Source of the DNA: Bacteroidaceae bacterium
Lineage (GTDB): Bacteria > Bacteroidota > Bacteroidia > Bacteroidales > Bacteroidaceae
DNA: 17,155 bases
NCBI GenBank assembly: GCA_900768625.1
Contig: CAAGDO010000265.1
Coordinates: forward strand, 1-17,155
Reading direction: 5' to 3'
In this document: positions 1 to 7,853 of the stretch, piece after piece
Position numbering within the stretch: position 1 is the stretch's first letter
How the letters are laid out: the number at the start of each line of letters is the position of its first letter
Notes under the pieces: generated by a model
Database searches by the model: none
What the model saw: the letters and a program-made list of their open reading frames with translations, nothing else
What the model was told of the DNA's origin: nothing
Translations under genes and position numbers: made by a program

Positions 1-95
1 CGCACCATAGCCCACAAAGAAAACATTGACGCTCATTAACGGCCAATTGGCGGACATTAACGTTGAAAACCGCGCGAAGCGCAAATATCCACGTG
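1..95. repeat. Mosaic intergenic repeat, partial copy
   Basis: This stretch matches the 3' half of the modules at 6091-6300 and 16652-16861: the CCCACAAAGAAAACATTGACG part, the GGCCAATTGGCGG palindrome, CATTAACGTT, and the ACCGCGCGAAGCGCAAATA block. Compared with the other copies it lacks about 36 bp (the GCGAGCAAAGCAAGCC segment). That gap lies between two CATTGACG direct repeats, which suggests loss by recombination between them. The copy is cut by the left edge of the window. I see no coding potential. Confidence 0.75.
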
Positions 96-295
96 AGAAG
101 TTCCCCAGAACCTTCTAAAGTGCCAAGTTATTTTTTTATCGTTACTAAATCCCAATATCCCCATACACAGCACGGCCAAAATCAAATGATGGTTACCGTC
201 AGCCCCTCCCTTCTTCCCCCCACACCAAAAATCCATATCCAGCACTTTTTCAGAAAAAAGGAATCCATCTCACCTATTCCAAAGAAATAAATGCT

Positions 296-303
296 TAATT
301 TTG
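296..303 (+). promoter_or_regulatory. Bacteroidota-type -7 promoter box for the three-gene operon
   Basis: TAATTTTG fits the Bacteroidota sigma-ABfr -7 consensus TAnnTTTG and is followed by CA. It lies about 68 bases before the ATG at 372, giving a leader of about 60 nt. No convincing TTTG-type -33 box is visible. No other promoter-like box is seen before the second and third genes, so this one probably serves all three. The 96-295 stretch upstream holds nothing else I can support. Confidence 0.55.
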
Positions 304-371
304 CATTCCAAATCATTAGAGAAGAACAAAACTAACACACCTCATACTTCGGCTCTACAAAGAAACCGCTT

Positions 372-935
372 ATGACACAACACAAATACCTCCTAAAGAC
401 CATTCTAGCCTTGCTGCTTTCAGGATGTTGCGCCAGCCTTTCCGCCCAGCGCGTCAGTCTGAAAACCAATGCCCTCTATTGGGCCACGGCAAGTCCCAAC
501 CTCGGAGTGGAATTCCGCTTTAACCGCCACCTCACCCTCAACATGGAAGGTGCCTTCAACCGGATGAAGATGGCAGACAACAAGCTCAACACCCGAGCCG
601 TCCTCCTCACCCCCGAAATGCGCTACTGGTTGTCCGCCCGTCCGCAGGCCGGACACTTCGTGGGCTTGATGGGCCTTGCCGCCAACTACAAGGTACGTCT
701 CAAAGACACCTGGCACGACGGTGACGCCTACGGCTTCGGCGCGACCTATGGCTACAGTTTCGTGCTCAGCCGCCGCTGGAGCATGGAAACGACCGTCGGA
801 CTCGGCATCGCACGCATCCGTGAAAGGAAATATGCCGACTACGAAGTGGACATCGCCCCCAACGAGCCCAACAATACGAAATGGGTTCCCGCTCCGCTCA
901 AGGCCGGCGTGACCTTCGTCTACATTCTGAAATAA
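372..935 (+). CDS. DUF3575-family outer membrane protein
   Basis: A 187-aa exported protein and the first gene of the operon. The N-terminus is a signal peptide (about residues 1-25). It could be cut by signal peptidase I near SLSAQ, but it also contains LSGC, a possible lipobox with Cys at about position 19, so a lipoprotein form cannot be excluded. The mature part begins with the KTNALYW...PNLGVEF pattern and has a middle RYW...GHFVGL pattern, both typical of DUF3575, a Bacteroidota family of small beta-rich outer membrane proteins of unknown function. Alternating strands run to the C-terminus (TFVYILK). DUF3575 genes often sit beside OmpA-like envelope genes, and the next gene (78 bp downstream) contains such a domain. 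The ATG at 372 is chosen because the signal peptide follows directly. The fold and family are fairly sure; the role is unknown. Confidence 0.85.
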   Translation: MTQHKYLLKTILALLLSGCCASLSAQRVSLKTNALYWATASPNLGVEFRFNRHLTLNMEGAFNRMKMADNKLNTRAVLLTPEMRYWLSARPQAGHFVGLMGLAANYKVRLKDTWHDGDAYGFGATYGYSFVLSRRWSMETTVGLGIARIRERKYADYEVDIAPNEPNNTKWVPAPLKAGVTFVYILK

Positions 936-956
936 CAGTCTTGAAAAACTGTCAAT

Positions 957-984
957 GGGGGAGATAACAACAATCGCATCCCCC
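957..984 (+). promoter_or_regulatory. Possible intercistronic hairpin between operon genes 1 and 2
   Basis: GGGGGA (957-962) can pair with TCCCCC (979-984) across a 16-nt loop in the 78-bp gap before the gene at 1014. A weaker ACAGT/ACTGT pair lies just upstream at about 934-952. Neither is followed by a T-run, so they do not look like full terminators. They could stabilise the mRNA or reduce expression of the downstream genes relative to gene 1. This is inference from the sequence only. Confidence 0.3.
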
Positions 985-1013
985 CTCTTCATCCACAACC
1001 GCACAACACCACA

Positions 1014-3098
1014 ATGACTCCCCATATCGTTTTTCGAACAGGCCGCCGAACGGCAGCCCTGCTGGTGCTCCTGCTCCAGCTCTTTGTGCTCCCCGCTGTG
1101 GCGCAGGAAGTGATTCGCGTCACGGGTAAAGTGACATCGAAAGAAAAGCAAGTCGTGCTCTTCGGCGTGAACGTCACGGACAAACCGACAGGCCGCGTAG
1201 TGGCCACCACCGACGAGGACGGACGCTTCGCCGTTGACGTGCGTTCCAATACCACCCTGCGCTTCAGCATGATTGGAGCCAAACCATGCCTCGTCAAGGT
1301 CAGCAACCGCAACTATCTGGAAGTACAGATGGAGGAAGAAGACGTCTTTCTCAACGAAGCCGTCGTGGCCGCCAAGCGCATCACCGACAAGGTGACGCCG
1401 GAACCGACCGACATCGAAATCCACGGCAACTATCTTGTCGTAAAGACCCGCGTGCGCGTGCCCCGCGAAATGTTTGACCGCGACACACGCCTTGTGACCC
1501 AACCCTTCATCAGCATTCCTTCACGCGACACGTTGGTGCTCATGCGTCCGCTCGTCTACGACGGAAAGGAATACAACCGCACGCAGGACCGCCTCTATAA
1601 CTTCCAAATGGACAAGAAGCCCGAAGGCGACCCCTTGGCTGAATATGTCACCATCAAGTCGAAAGCGACCCGCGAGGAAGGACGCAAAAACGACATCATC
1701 GGCTATATTGACTCCATCTATATCGAAAACATCGACCCGAATACCGACTACCGCTGCGACATGCCGATGGCCATCGAAAACTACCATCGCATCCTCTATC
1801 GCGACACGACCACCATCGCGCGAGGCACGGTCAATCCCCTTCGCTGGCTTGACTATTCCTTCGCCTCCAGCGAGATGACGGATTCGGCCTACTTCCCCCG
1901 TCCTGAAGTGCAGTTGCGCGACAGCCGCGGCGAGGTGAACTTCCGTTTCCCCGTTGGAAAAAGCAAATTTGACGTCAACGATCCGCAGAACGCAGCTGAA
2001 GTCGACAAGCTCCGCCAACAGTTGGAATTGATTGCACAAACGAAGGATGCCACACTGCAAGCGCTCACCATGCACGGTATTTCATCGCCAGAAGGTCGCT
2101 ATACCAGCAACCTTTCCCTCTCGCAGCGCCGCCTCGATTTTGCCCTCAACTATTTGCAGTCGCAAGTGCCGGAAGAGATGCGTCGTGGCATGAAATTCCA
2201 GTCAAAGGCCCAAGTGGCGCCCTGGAGCGAAGTGAGCCGCCTGATGCATGCTGACAGCCTCAACGCCGAAGCCGACCAGGTGGACGCCATCATCAAACGC
2301 TACGCCAACATCGACCAGCAAGGGGCAGCCATCCGCCGTCTGCCGTTCTACGGCAAGACCATCCTCACCCGCTATCTCCCGCAGCTGCGTCGTGTGGGCT
2401 ACGAAATGAACTATTCCGTGTTCCGCCAACTCACGCTCGAGGAAATCCAGGCTCTCTACGCCAAGGACTATCGTCAGCTGTCCCGCTTCGAGTTCTTCAA
2501 GCTCTATCGCGCACAGAATGACTCGACCGAACGCGAAAAAATCATCCGTCAGGCACTCGAGATGTATCCGTCGTTCATGACGGCGGCCAACGATCTCCAG
2601 TCCATCCTCATCACGCGCCACAAGCCTGAGGCCGCACTTCTCGTTCCCTTTGCCGGCGAACGTGCACCGCAGGTGGTGAACACAAACCATATCATCGCCC
2701 TGCTGGCTTCAGGACGCTACGCACAGGCCGACTCCGTGGCTGCCTTCGTTCCTGACAATGAACAGACCCACCTTCTGCTCGCCGTGAATGCCGTGCTCAA
2801 CGGACGCTATGAGGAGAATTTCAACACCGTGGCCCAAACCGGCCGACGAAACGAACTGGTGATGCTGCTCGCCATGAAGCGCAACAAGGAAGCGCTGGAA
2901 CTGAGCAAGGAGTTGCCCGACAACGAAGCGCTCTCCCACTATTTGCGAGCCACCTGCCTCAACCGCATGGACCGCCCAGTCGAAGCCGACGTTGAACTGA
3001 AGAAGGCCATCCAGATGGATCCCTCACTGAAGGAAATCGCCCATATCGACGGTGACGTGAATGACCTCCTCGAAGAAAAAGAAAAAACACAAAACTAA
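1014..3098 (+). CDS. Periplasmic/outer membrane protein with carboxypeptidase-regulatory-like, OmpA-like and TPR-like regions
   Basis: A 694-aa exported protein, second gene of the operon. Residues 1-31 are a signal peptide ending PAVAQ. Residues 35-110 resemble the carboxypeptidase regulatory-like beta-sandwich common in Bacteroidota (VTGKV...GVNV...TTDEDGRFAVDV...LRFSMIGAK). Residues 110-300 have no recognised domain. Residues 308-390 look like an OmpA C-terminal, peptidoglycan-binding type domain: VNFRFPVGKSKFDVN, then GISSPEGRYTSNLSLSQRR, the usual SPEG...LSxxRA-like signature. From about 490 to 690 the sequence is helical and TPR-like, ending in SHYLRATCLNRM and VELKKAIQMDPSLKE, a typical TPR pair. 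It probably sits in the periplasm, tying a surface complex to the cell wall. The next gene starts only 18 bp downstream. The whole-protein family is not one I can name. Confidence 0.7.
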   Translation: MTPHIVFRTGRRTAALLVLLLQLFVLPAVAQEVIRVTGKVTSKEKQVVLFGVNVTDKPTGRVVATTDEDGRFAVDVRSNTTLRFSMIGAKPCLVKVSNRNYLEVQMEEEDVFLNEAVVAAKRITDKVTPEPTDIEIHGNYLVVKTRVRVPREMFDRDTRLVTQPFISIPSRDTLVLMRPLVYDGKEYNRTQDRLYNFQMDKKPEGDPLAEYVTIKSKATREEGRKNDIIGYIDSIYIENIDPNTDYRCDMPMAIENYHRILYRDTTTIARGTVNPLRWLDYSFASSEMTDSAYFPRPEVQLRDSRGEVNFRFPVGKSKFDVNDPQNAAEVDKLRQQLELIAQTKDATLQALTMHGISSPEGRYTSNLSLSQRRLDFALNYLQSQVPEEMRRGMKFQSKAQVAPWSEVSRLMHADSLNAEADQVDAIIKRYANIDQQGAAIRRLPFYGKTILTRYLPQLRRVGYEMNYSVFRQLTLEEIQALYAKDYRQLSRFEFFKLYRAQNDSTEREKIIRQALEMYPSFMTAANDLQSILITRHKPEAALLVPFAGERAPQVVNTNHIIALLASGRYAQADSVAAFVPDNEQTHLLLAVNAVLNGRYEENFNTVAQTGRRNELVMLLAMKRNKEALELSKELPDNEALSHYLRATCLNRMDRPVEADVELKKAIQMDPSLKEIAHIDGDVNDLLEEKEKTQN

Positions 3099-3116
3099 GG
3101 CAACACTCAGAGATCA

Positions 3117-5933
3117 ATGAAACTATCCAACAAAGCAGCCGCAGTGTGCTTCCTCGCACTCTCGGCAACCACTCTGGCACAAGCACAGGTGCAGGAAAGT
3201 GCACTTGACCACATGTTGCAACGTCCGCGCGTCACGAAGCAGTTCGACCATAAACGCCCGTTCGACCATCTCTTCATCGATGCCGGAGCAGGTCCCAACC
3301 TTCTGGGACGCAAGCACCCGCAGATCGGCGCCGAAGGTATTTTCAACATCGGTGACTGGATCACCCCCGAACACGGTATGCGCCTCAGCTTCACTGGTGG
3401 GGCAACCCGCACCGACCAGGGAAAGACAACCATCGCTGGCGTAGGCCTCGACTATATGCTCAACATCACCGCACTCTCGCAGCGCGGCACCCACTATTCG
3501 CCCCGTCCCTTCGAGGTATATGGCATTGCGGGAGCGGACTTTGCCCTCTCGCGTCGTCAGGGCAACAATGCCCACGGACTGGGTGCCCACCTCGGACTGC
3601 GAGGTCAGGTGGCCCTTTCGCCTTTCACGTATTTCTACGTTGAGCCGCGTCTCAGCGTCATGCAGGACGACGTGTCACAAATGGCCTCTTGGCATGGTTA
3701 TCGCCCTTCAGCCAGTGCTTCTTTGGGCCTCGGCTATCGTCTGCCCGAACAGCGTCTGCAGAACGAAGGAAACGAAAACGAGGGAAAGAAATGGACCGAC
3801 GGCATGTTCATGAGCCTCATGGGCGGCCCGCTCTTCTTCGCCAATTCGAATCCTTCGAGCTGGAAACACAATGCGGGCGGACGCCTCACGGCCAGTCTGG
3901 GCAAATGGTTCGGCTCCTACAATGGTGTGCGCCTTTCTTTAAACGCCACCACTTTCAAGCAGCAAGGCAACCATCGCGTGAAAGCGGCAGGCGGACAGGT
4001 TGACTATCTGCTCAACCTCCACAATGCCTTTGGCGGCATCAACCCCGACCGCCGCTTCTGGGTCAACGGTGTGGCTGGCGTGAGCTTCAACCGCAGCTCC
4101 GATGCCACCGATGGCCAACATAGCACCTTCGGATTGGGCGGAGGTTTTCAGGGCAATGTGCGCCTTTCGCGCAATGTCGACTTCCTGATTGAACCGCGCC
4201 TCGATGCCTACCATGGCAACTATGCACCCCATCTCGTCACCTATGGCGAATGGGACCTCACCGCCTCGTTGCTGGCTGGATTTTCCTATACCTACCACGA
4301 CAACAAAGCAACACGCCCCTCTTCCGACCCGTTCGAGCAGAACGTTTGGCACGACCATATGTTCGCGGAAATGGGTTTGGGCGGCAACGTTCCCGTCACG
4401 CGCTCGTCTGCCCTCCATCCCTTCGAGTATCTGCGTCCGCAAGCCTATGCGGCTGTGGGTAAATGGTTCACGCCGATTCACGGTGCACGCCTCTGGGGGC
4501 AGGTGGCCCAAACGGAATATCAGGATCCTGACAAGCGCTACAAGCATGTGGAATGGGGTCTGGACTATCTGTTCAACTTCACCAATGCCTTCTATGGCTA
4601 CCGCGCTTACCGCCCGTTTGAATTCAGCGGCGGATTGGGCCTGAACATGTCGCGCCGTGAGAAGCGCAGCAAACTCTTTGTCGGCGGGAATGCCTCCCTC
4701 CGCGGAACATGGAATGTCAATCCTTTCCTCGGCATCTTCGTCGAACCTCGCTTGCAGGCTTATGGCAAGGACTACCTGCCTTCAAGCTTCGTCTTCAACA
4801 ATGTGGACTTGGTGGCCTCCGCCTCTGCTGGTGTGCAGTTCAACATGCAGGGATTTGATCGTGCCAGAGCCTACGAACGCATGAACGAAGACGGACAAGG
4901 ACTCCGCCGCAGCATCTCCGTTGCCGGTGGTCTGGGTGTTCCTGCCAACCAGTTGCGTTCGCGCAGCCACTATTCGCCGATGGGCCGCATGAGCTACACG
5001 CAATGGTACACGCCGCTTTCGGCCTGGAGAGTCAACCTCCAAGGCATGGTACGCGGTGCAGTGAACAACAGTCGTCTCGGCCAGGCCACTGTCGGTGTCG
5101 ACTGGATGACCGACCTCACGGCCCAGACCTACGGCTATGACATTTCGCGTCCGCTTTCCATCCGTGCCTTCGCTGGCGTGGGCCTTGGAGCCGACATCGG
5201 TGGAGGACGTAGCTACTTCGCTCCCGAACTGCGCGCGGGCGGCCAGATGTCGATTCGCCTGAACGACACTTGGCATCTCTTTGCCGAACCGCAGGTGGCC
5301 TACGAATTTTCAAAGCGCTATAAGAACAGCAGCCGCCTCGGACGTGTCATGCCGCAGATGCTCGTCGGACTCGACTATAGCCTCGAACACCATGCCGCCA
5401 ACGGAGACTTGAAGGGCACCCCCGATAAGCCTCACTTCGTTTCGTTCGGTCTGGGCACAGGGGTCTATTCCGCCAATTTCAGCGAGATGTCGCCTTTCGG
5501 ACGCAAGATGACGTTTGCCACTGACGTGGCCTACGGTCAATGGATGAACCATCTGAGTGGTTTCCACATCGGATTGAGCAACACCGTGGCCCAGCGTCAC
5601 GGCAAAGGCAACGAGAGCATCACTTCGCTGCGTGCGGACTACATGATGAATCTCAGCAGTGCCCTGAGCGGTTCACCCTCCGACGACCATCTTTTCCAAC
5701 TCACGGGTCTTGTGGGTGCCTCGCTCGAATTCAGTTCACGCAAAGGCCGCAACACACAAGTGGTACCCGGTCTGCAGGCCGCCATGCAAGCAGGTCTCCG
5801 TGTCACGCCTCAGGTGGAAATCTATCTGGAGCCCTCTGCCACGATGTTCTCCAGCCACATCGCCAAAGGCGGAACTGGTCACCCCATCGACGGTGAACTC
5901 CGCCTAAGCCTCGGCACAAAATACCACTTCTAA
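3117..5933 (+). CDS. Five-repeat beta-barrel-like outer membrane protein
   Basis: A 938-aa exported protein, last gene of the operon. Signal peptide residues 1-24 (ending AQAQ). The rest is five tandem copies of one unit, at about 50-208, 229-393, 412-577, 597-756 and 771-938, joined by hydrophilic linkers of 15-20 residues. Three landmarks recur at a period of 179-187: an aromatic turn with Trp81, Trp264, Trp450, Trp630 and Trp809 (GKWFTPIHGARL type); a D-Y/W-x-x-N/D strand at 112, 296, 483, 662 and 841; and an E-P motif at 176, 359, 543, 724 and 905 (FVEPRL type). Each unit ends in an aromatic amphipathic strand like an outer membrane beta-signal (LGLGYRL, LLAGFSYTY, AGVQFNM, GLDYSL, and LSLGTKYHF at the C-terminus, ending in Phe). 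About 165 residues per unit fits an eight-strand barrel, so the chain could be five linked small barrels or one very large barrel. I do not recognise a named family. A terminator follows within 8 bp. Confidence 0.75.
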   Translation: MKLSNKAAAVCFLALSATTLAQAQVQESALDHMLQRPRVTKQFDHKRPFDHLFIDAGAGPNLLGRKHPQIGAEGIFNIGDWITPEHGMRLSFTGGATRTDQGKTTIAGVGLDYMLNITALSQRGTHYSPRPFEVYGIAGADFALSRRQGNNAHGLGAHLGLRGQVALSPFTYFYVEPRLSVMQDDVSQMASWHGYRPSASASLGLGYRLPEQRLQNEGNENEGKKWTDGMFMSLMGGPLFFANSNPSSWKHNAGGRLTASLGKWFGSYNGVRLSLNATTFKQQGNHRVKAAGGQVDYLLNLHNAFGGINPDRRFWVNGVAGVSFNRSSDATDGQHSTFGLGGGFQGNVRLSRNVDFLIEPRLDAYHGNYAPHLVTYGEWDLTASLLAGFSYTYHDNKATRPSSDPFEQNVWHDHMFAEMGLGGNVPVTRSSALHPFEYLRPQAYAAVGKWFTPIHGARLWGQVAQTEYQDPDKRYKHVEWGLDYLFNFTNAFYGYRAYRPFEFSGGLGLNMSRREKRSKLFVGGNASLRGTWNVNPFLGIFVEPRLQAYGKDYLPSSFVFNNVDLVASASAGVQFNMQGFDRARAYERMNEDGQGLRRSISVAGGLGVPANQLRSRSHYSPMGRMSYTQWYTPLSAWRVNLQGMVRGAVNNSRLGQATVGVDWMTDLTAQTYGYDISRPLSIRAFAGVGLGADIGGGRSYFAPELRAGGQMSIRLNDTWHLFAEPQVAYEFSKRYKNSSRLGRVMPQMLVGLDYSLEHHAANGDLKGTPDKPHFVSFGLGTGVYSANFSEMSPFGRKMTFATDVAYGQWMNHLSGFHIGLSNTVAQRHGKGNESITSLRADYMMNLSSALSGSPSDDHLFQLTGLVGASLEFSSRKGRNTQVVPGLQAAMQAGLRVTPQVEIYLEPSATMFSSHIAKGGTGHPIDGELRLSLGTKYHF

Positions 5934-5940
5934 TTTCCCC

Positions 5941-5978
5941 AAATGCCCGCCCATACCAAAGTATGGACGGGCATTTTT
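5941..5978 (+). terminator. Rho-independent terminator of the three-gene operon
   Basis: The arms 5943-5956 and 5961-5974 form a 14-bp stem with one mismatch around a CAAA loop, followed by a run of five T (5974-5978). It starts 7 bases after the stop codon of the 938-aa protein gene. A-rich sequence before the left arm extends the pairing with the T-run. Confidence 0.9.
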
Positions 5979-6000
5979 CATCAACAAACCGCAACATAAG

Positions 6001-6300
6001 CATTCCCATGACATTATCCCCAGCGTGCAAAGCACGCCATGAGAAACCGCGCAAAACGCAAACACCCACGCAAGAAAGAACAAGCACCCCACAAACCTAC
6101 CCCCAGCGTGCAAAGCACGCCATTAACGACAATTCCCACAGCTACGCTGTGGCAAAACCATTAACGCGCATTGGCGCATAGTCCACCAAGAAAACATTGA
6201 CGACCATAGCGAGCAAAGCAAGCCAAAAAACATTGACGACCATTAACGGCCATTGGCGGCCATTAACGTTCAAAAACCGCGCGAAGCGCAAATACCCACG
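6001..6300. repeat. Mosaic intergenic repeat (hairpin-string element), full copy
   Basis: The region opens with a partial unit (GCGTGC-AAA-GCACGC hairpin at 6023-6037, then a CCGCGCAAAACGCAAA segment). A full module follows at 6091-6300. In order it holds a GCGTGC/GCACGC hairpin (6106-6120), a CCACAGC-TAC-GCTGTGG hairpin (6136-6152), GCGCATTGGCGC, the GCGAGCAAAGCAAGCC segment, a GGCCATTGGCGGCC-type palindrome, and CGCGCGAAGCGCAAATA. The pieces are joined by CATTAACGACCATTAACG-like spacers. The same order appears at 16652-16861. It lies just beyond the operon terminator. I see no coding potential and no transposase. Confidence 0.8.
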
Positions 6301-6360
6301 CAAGAATCAAAGCACAAATACCCAAGCAAGAATCAAAGCGCAAATACCCAAGTAAGCAAG
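6287..6360. repeat. 26-bp tandem repeat, about three units
   Basis: Units start at 6287, 6313 and 6339, each beginning CGCAAATACCCA or CACAAATACCCA and followed by AGCAAGAATCAAAG-like sequence. They are a local expansion of the last block of the mosaic module at 6091-6300. The third unit is incomplete and drifts into GTAAGCAAGC. Confidence 0.8.
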
Positions 6361-6394
6361 CCCCCAAAAGAACGCAAAGTCTTTTTCAACCAAA

Positions 6395-6465
6395 CAAAAA
6401 ACACGAAAATCACAAGCTCCCTTCATCCACCCGGACAAAGCCAACATGTGATTTTCGTGTAATTT
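6395..6465 (-). terminator. Long-stem terminator for the glycosyltransferase gene
   Basis: ACACGAAAATCACA (6401-6414) pairs perfectly with TGTGATTTTCGTGT (6447-6460), a 14-bp stem with a 32-nt loop. Read on the minus strand, the stem is followed by TTTTTT, starting about 25 nt after the glycosyltransferase stop at 6485. On the plus strand AATTTTT follows the other arm, so it could act in both directions and also insulate the repeat region to its left. Confidence 0.75.
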
Positions 6466-6484
6466 TTCGTTTCCCTCCCAACCC

Positions 6485-7417
6485 TCAGTTCAACATCGGG
6501 CGAAGCAGGATTTTCACCAGCAAAATACTGCGCCGTCCGAAAAGTCGATAACCGCCGCTAAAGGCATGCCACAAATTGCGAATACGCCCTTCGCGCGTAA
6601 AGCGGAAGAAATCGTCGAACACCGCCTGCTTGTCAGCCGGCATCACGTCTGCATAAGTCATACAGAAACTGCGTATAGCCTCCAAATGCTTGCGGTCAAT
6701 CACCGATTTTCCTCGGGCAAAGAAATGCGTGAACCGTTCAAGCCGATTCTTATAAGTAGCCCCAGTGACAGCCAACGAGTGGCGACGATAAAGCATCAAA
6801 CGGCGGTCCACATAAGTGACCTGACCAAAAGTCAAAGCCGCCAACGTCACGGTGTGGTCATGCATAGCCACCTTTTCAGGCACACGCAGACAAACATCAC
6901 GCAAGGCAGCGTTCATCATCAACGCACACCCCTGCACCCCCGCATTGGCAAAAAGCGTTTCGCGCAACTGAGTAGGATGCCAAAGCGTGGCATATCCGCT
7001 GATGTCGCCCGTCTGCATGTCGTAGACATAAGAATTGGAATAAGCCATCTGCGGCTTCGTTTGGTCAAGCTTGGCCATCACGTCATACATCGCCTGAAGC
7101 TTATCCTCCAACCAGATGTCATCCTGATCGCAGAAGATGGCAAACGGCGCATCACTCAGCGTGAGCAGGTGCATGAAGTTGAGCGCCGGCCCATGAAACT
7201 GAAGTCCGTCGTCGGCCAGAAGGATACGGGAATCCTGGGCCATAAAACGGCGCACAAGATCAACCGTTCCGTCGGTCGACCCGTCATCGTGGACAATCAG
7301 CCGCCAATCCGTGAACGTCTGGCTCTGCAACGAACGAATTTGCGCAGCAAGGAATTCGGCCCCATTGTAGGTAGCCATAAGGATGTCTATTTGCGGCGCA
7401 GAAGAAGGAATGCTCAT
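6485..7417 (-). CDS. Family 2 glycosyltransferase, rhamnosyltransferase-like
   Basis: A 310-aa enzyme with a GT-A fold. It is expected to move a sugar from a nucleotide-activated donor onto a growing surface polysaccharide or lipopolysaccharide chain at the cytoplasmic face. Visible motifs: MATYNG (14-19), HDDGSTDGT (43-51), CDQDDIW (96-102) with the metal-binding D-x-D, MHDH (185-188, candidate general base), and LYRRHSLAVTGA (209-220). The last resembles the YRQHxxNVVGA motif of dTDP-rhamnose transferases, so rhamnose is a reasonable but unproven donor. The C-terminus is basic and hydrophobic (RRSILLVKILLRPML), suiting membrane association. The frame stays open to a TTG at 7477, but I prefer the ATG at 7417 because the glycosyltransferase fold begins nine residues later. 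No TAnnTTTG promoter is seen close upstream. It stands alone, on the same strand as the export gene 961 bp upstream. Confidence 0.85.
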   Translation of the reverse strand: MSIPSSAPQIDILMATYNGAEFLAAQIRSLQSQTFTDWRLIVHDDGSTDGTVDLVRRFMAQDSRILLADDGLQFHGPALNFMHLLTLSDAPFAIFCDQDDIWLEDKLQAMYDVMAKLDQTKPQMAYSNSYVYDMQTGDISGYATLWHPTQLRETLFANAGVQGCALMMNAALRDVCLRVPEKVAMHDHTVTLAALTFGQVTYVDRRLMLYRRHSLAVTGATYKNRLERFTHFFARGKSVIDRKHLEAIRSFCMTYADVMPADKQAVFDDFFRFTREGRIRNLWHAFSGGYRLFGRRSILLVKILLRPMLN

Positions 7418-7540
7418 AAGGGTGGAAAAAGAGGTTTTGCTATATGGAAAATAGGATGCCCGCATCTGTCGGAGCAAGAGGTCTGTAAAGTCTGAAAGTT
7501 GAACAACTCAAGTTTCGGATTCAGGTTTCATGCAGTTGAA

Positions 7541-7823
7541 GTTTCTTACTTAACAAGGGCGGGCTGAAAGCCCAAAGTCGCGCTTAGCCCAGGGCAAGCG
7601 AAGCGACGCCCTGGGGCATCGTTAATAAGACTATATACGCCCTGAAAGGGCAAAAGCGCTAATCTTTAAACACATATTCATCATTGTATTCTCCCCGTTA
7701 TGAGGGCGTAACCATTAACAACCATTCCCACGTTTTGAGGGCGTAACCATTAACGACCATTCTCACGTTTTGAGGGCGTAGCCATGAATGAACATTTCCT
7801 TCCCAAGACGTGCGAAAGCACGC
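7541..7823. repeat. Long direct repeat, copy 1 (hairpin-rich)
   Basis: Matches 7854-8101 at a constant offset of 313 bp for its first ~165 bp. Components in order: GGGCTGAAAGCCC; CCCAGGGC pairing with GCCCTGGG around a GCGAAGC core (about 7588-7616); CGCCCTGAAAGGGC; an AT-rich stretch; then CATTCCCACGTTTTGAGGGCGTA units. This copy has an extra ~37-bp unit of the last kind. It ends in a CGTGC-GAAA-GCACG hairpin (7809-7822). There is no ORF and no transposase. The lead-in at 7418-7540 has nothing I can support. Confidence 0.85.
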
Positions 7824-7853
7824 TGAAGTTTCATATTTAACAAGGGCGCGCTG

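Noticed and set aside
420..1502. Long minus-strand frame (360 codons) across the first two operon genes
   Set aside because: It is antisense to a clear DUF3575 gene and the start of the OmpA-like gene, is rich in His/Gly/Ala/Val as expected from complementing their codons, and shows no domain or signal peptide.
5963..6181. Short plus-strand frames in repeat regions (also 6253-6462, 63-290, 16730-17143)
   Set aside because: They consist of translated repeat sequence, lie beyond terminators, and show no signal peptide, domain or promoter.
6001..6300. CRISPR array
   Set aside because: The repeats are not evenly spaced, the spacers are themselves repeated, and no cas genes are present. The units are short hairpins in a mosaic.
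6566..7495. 309-codon plus-strand frame over the glycosyltransferase
   Set aside because: Antisense to a gene with all expected GT2 motifs; the translated product is low in complexity and has no domain.
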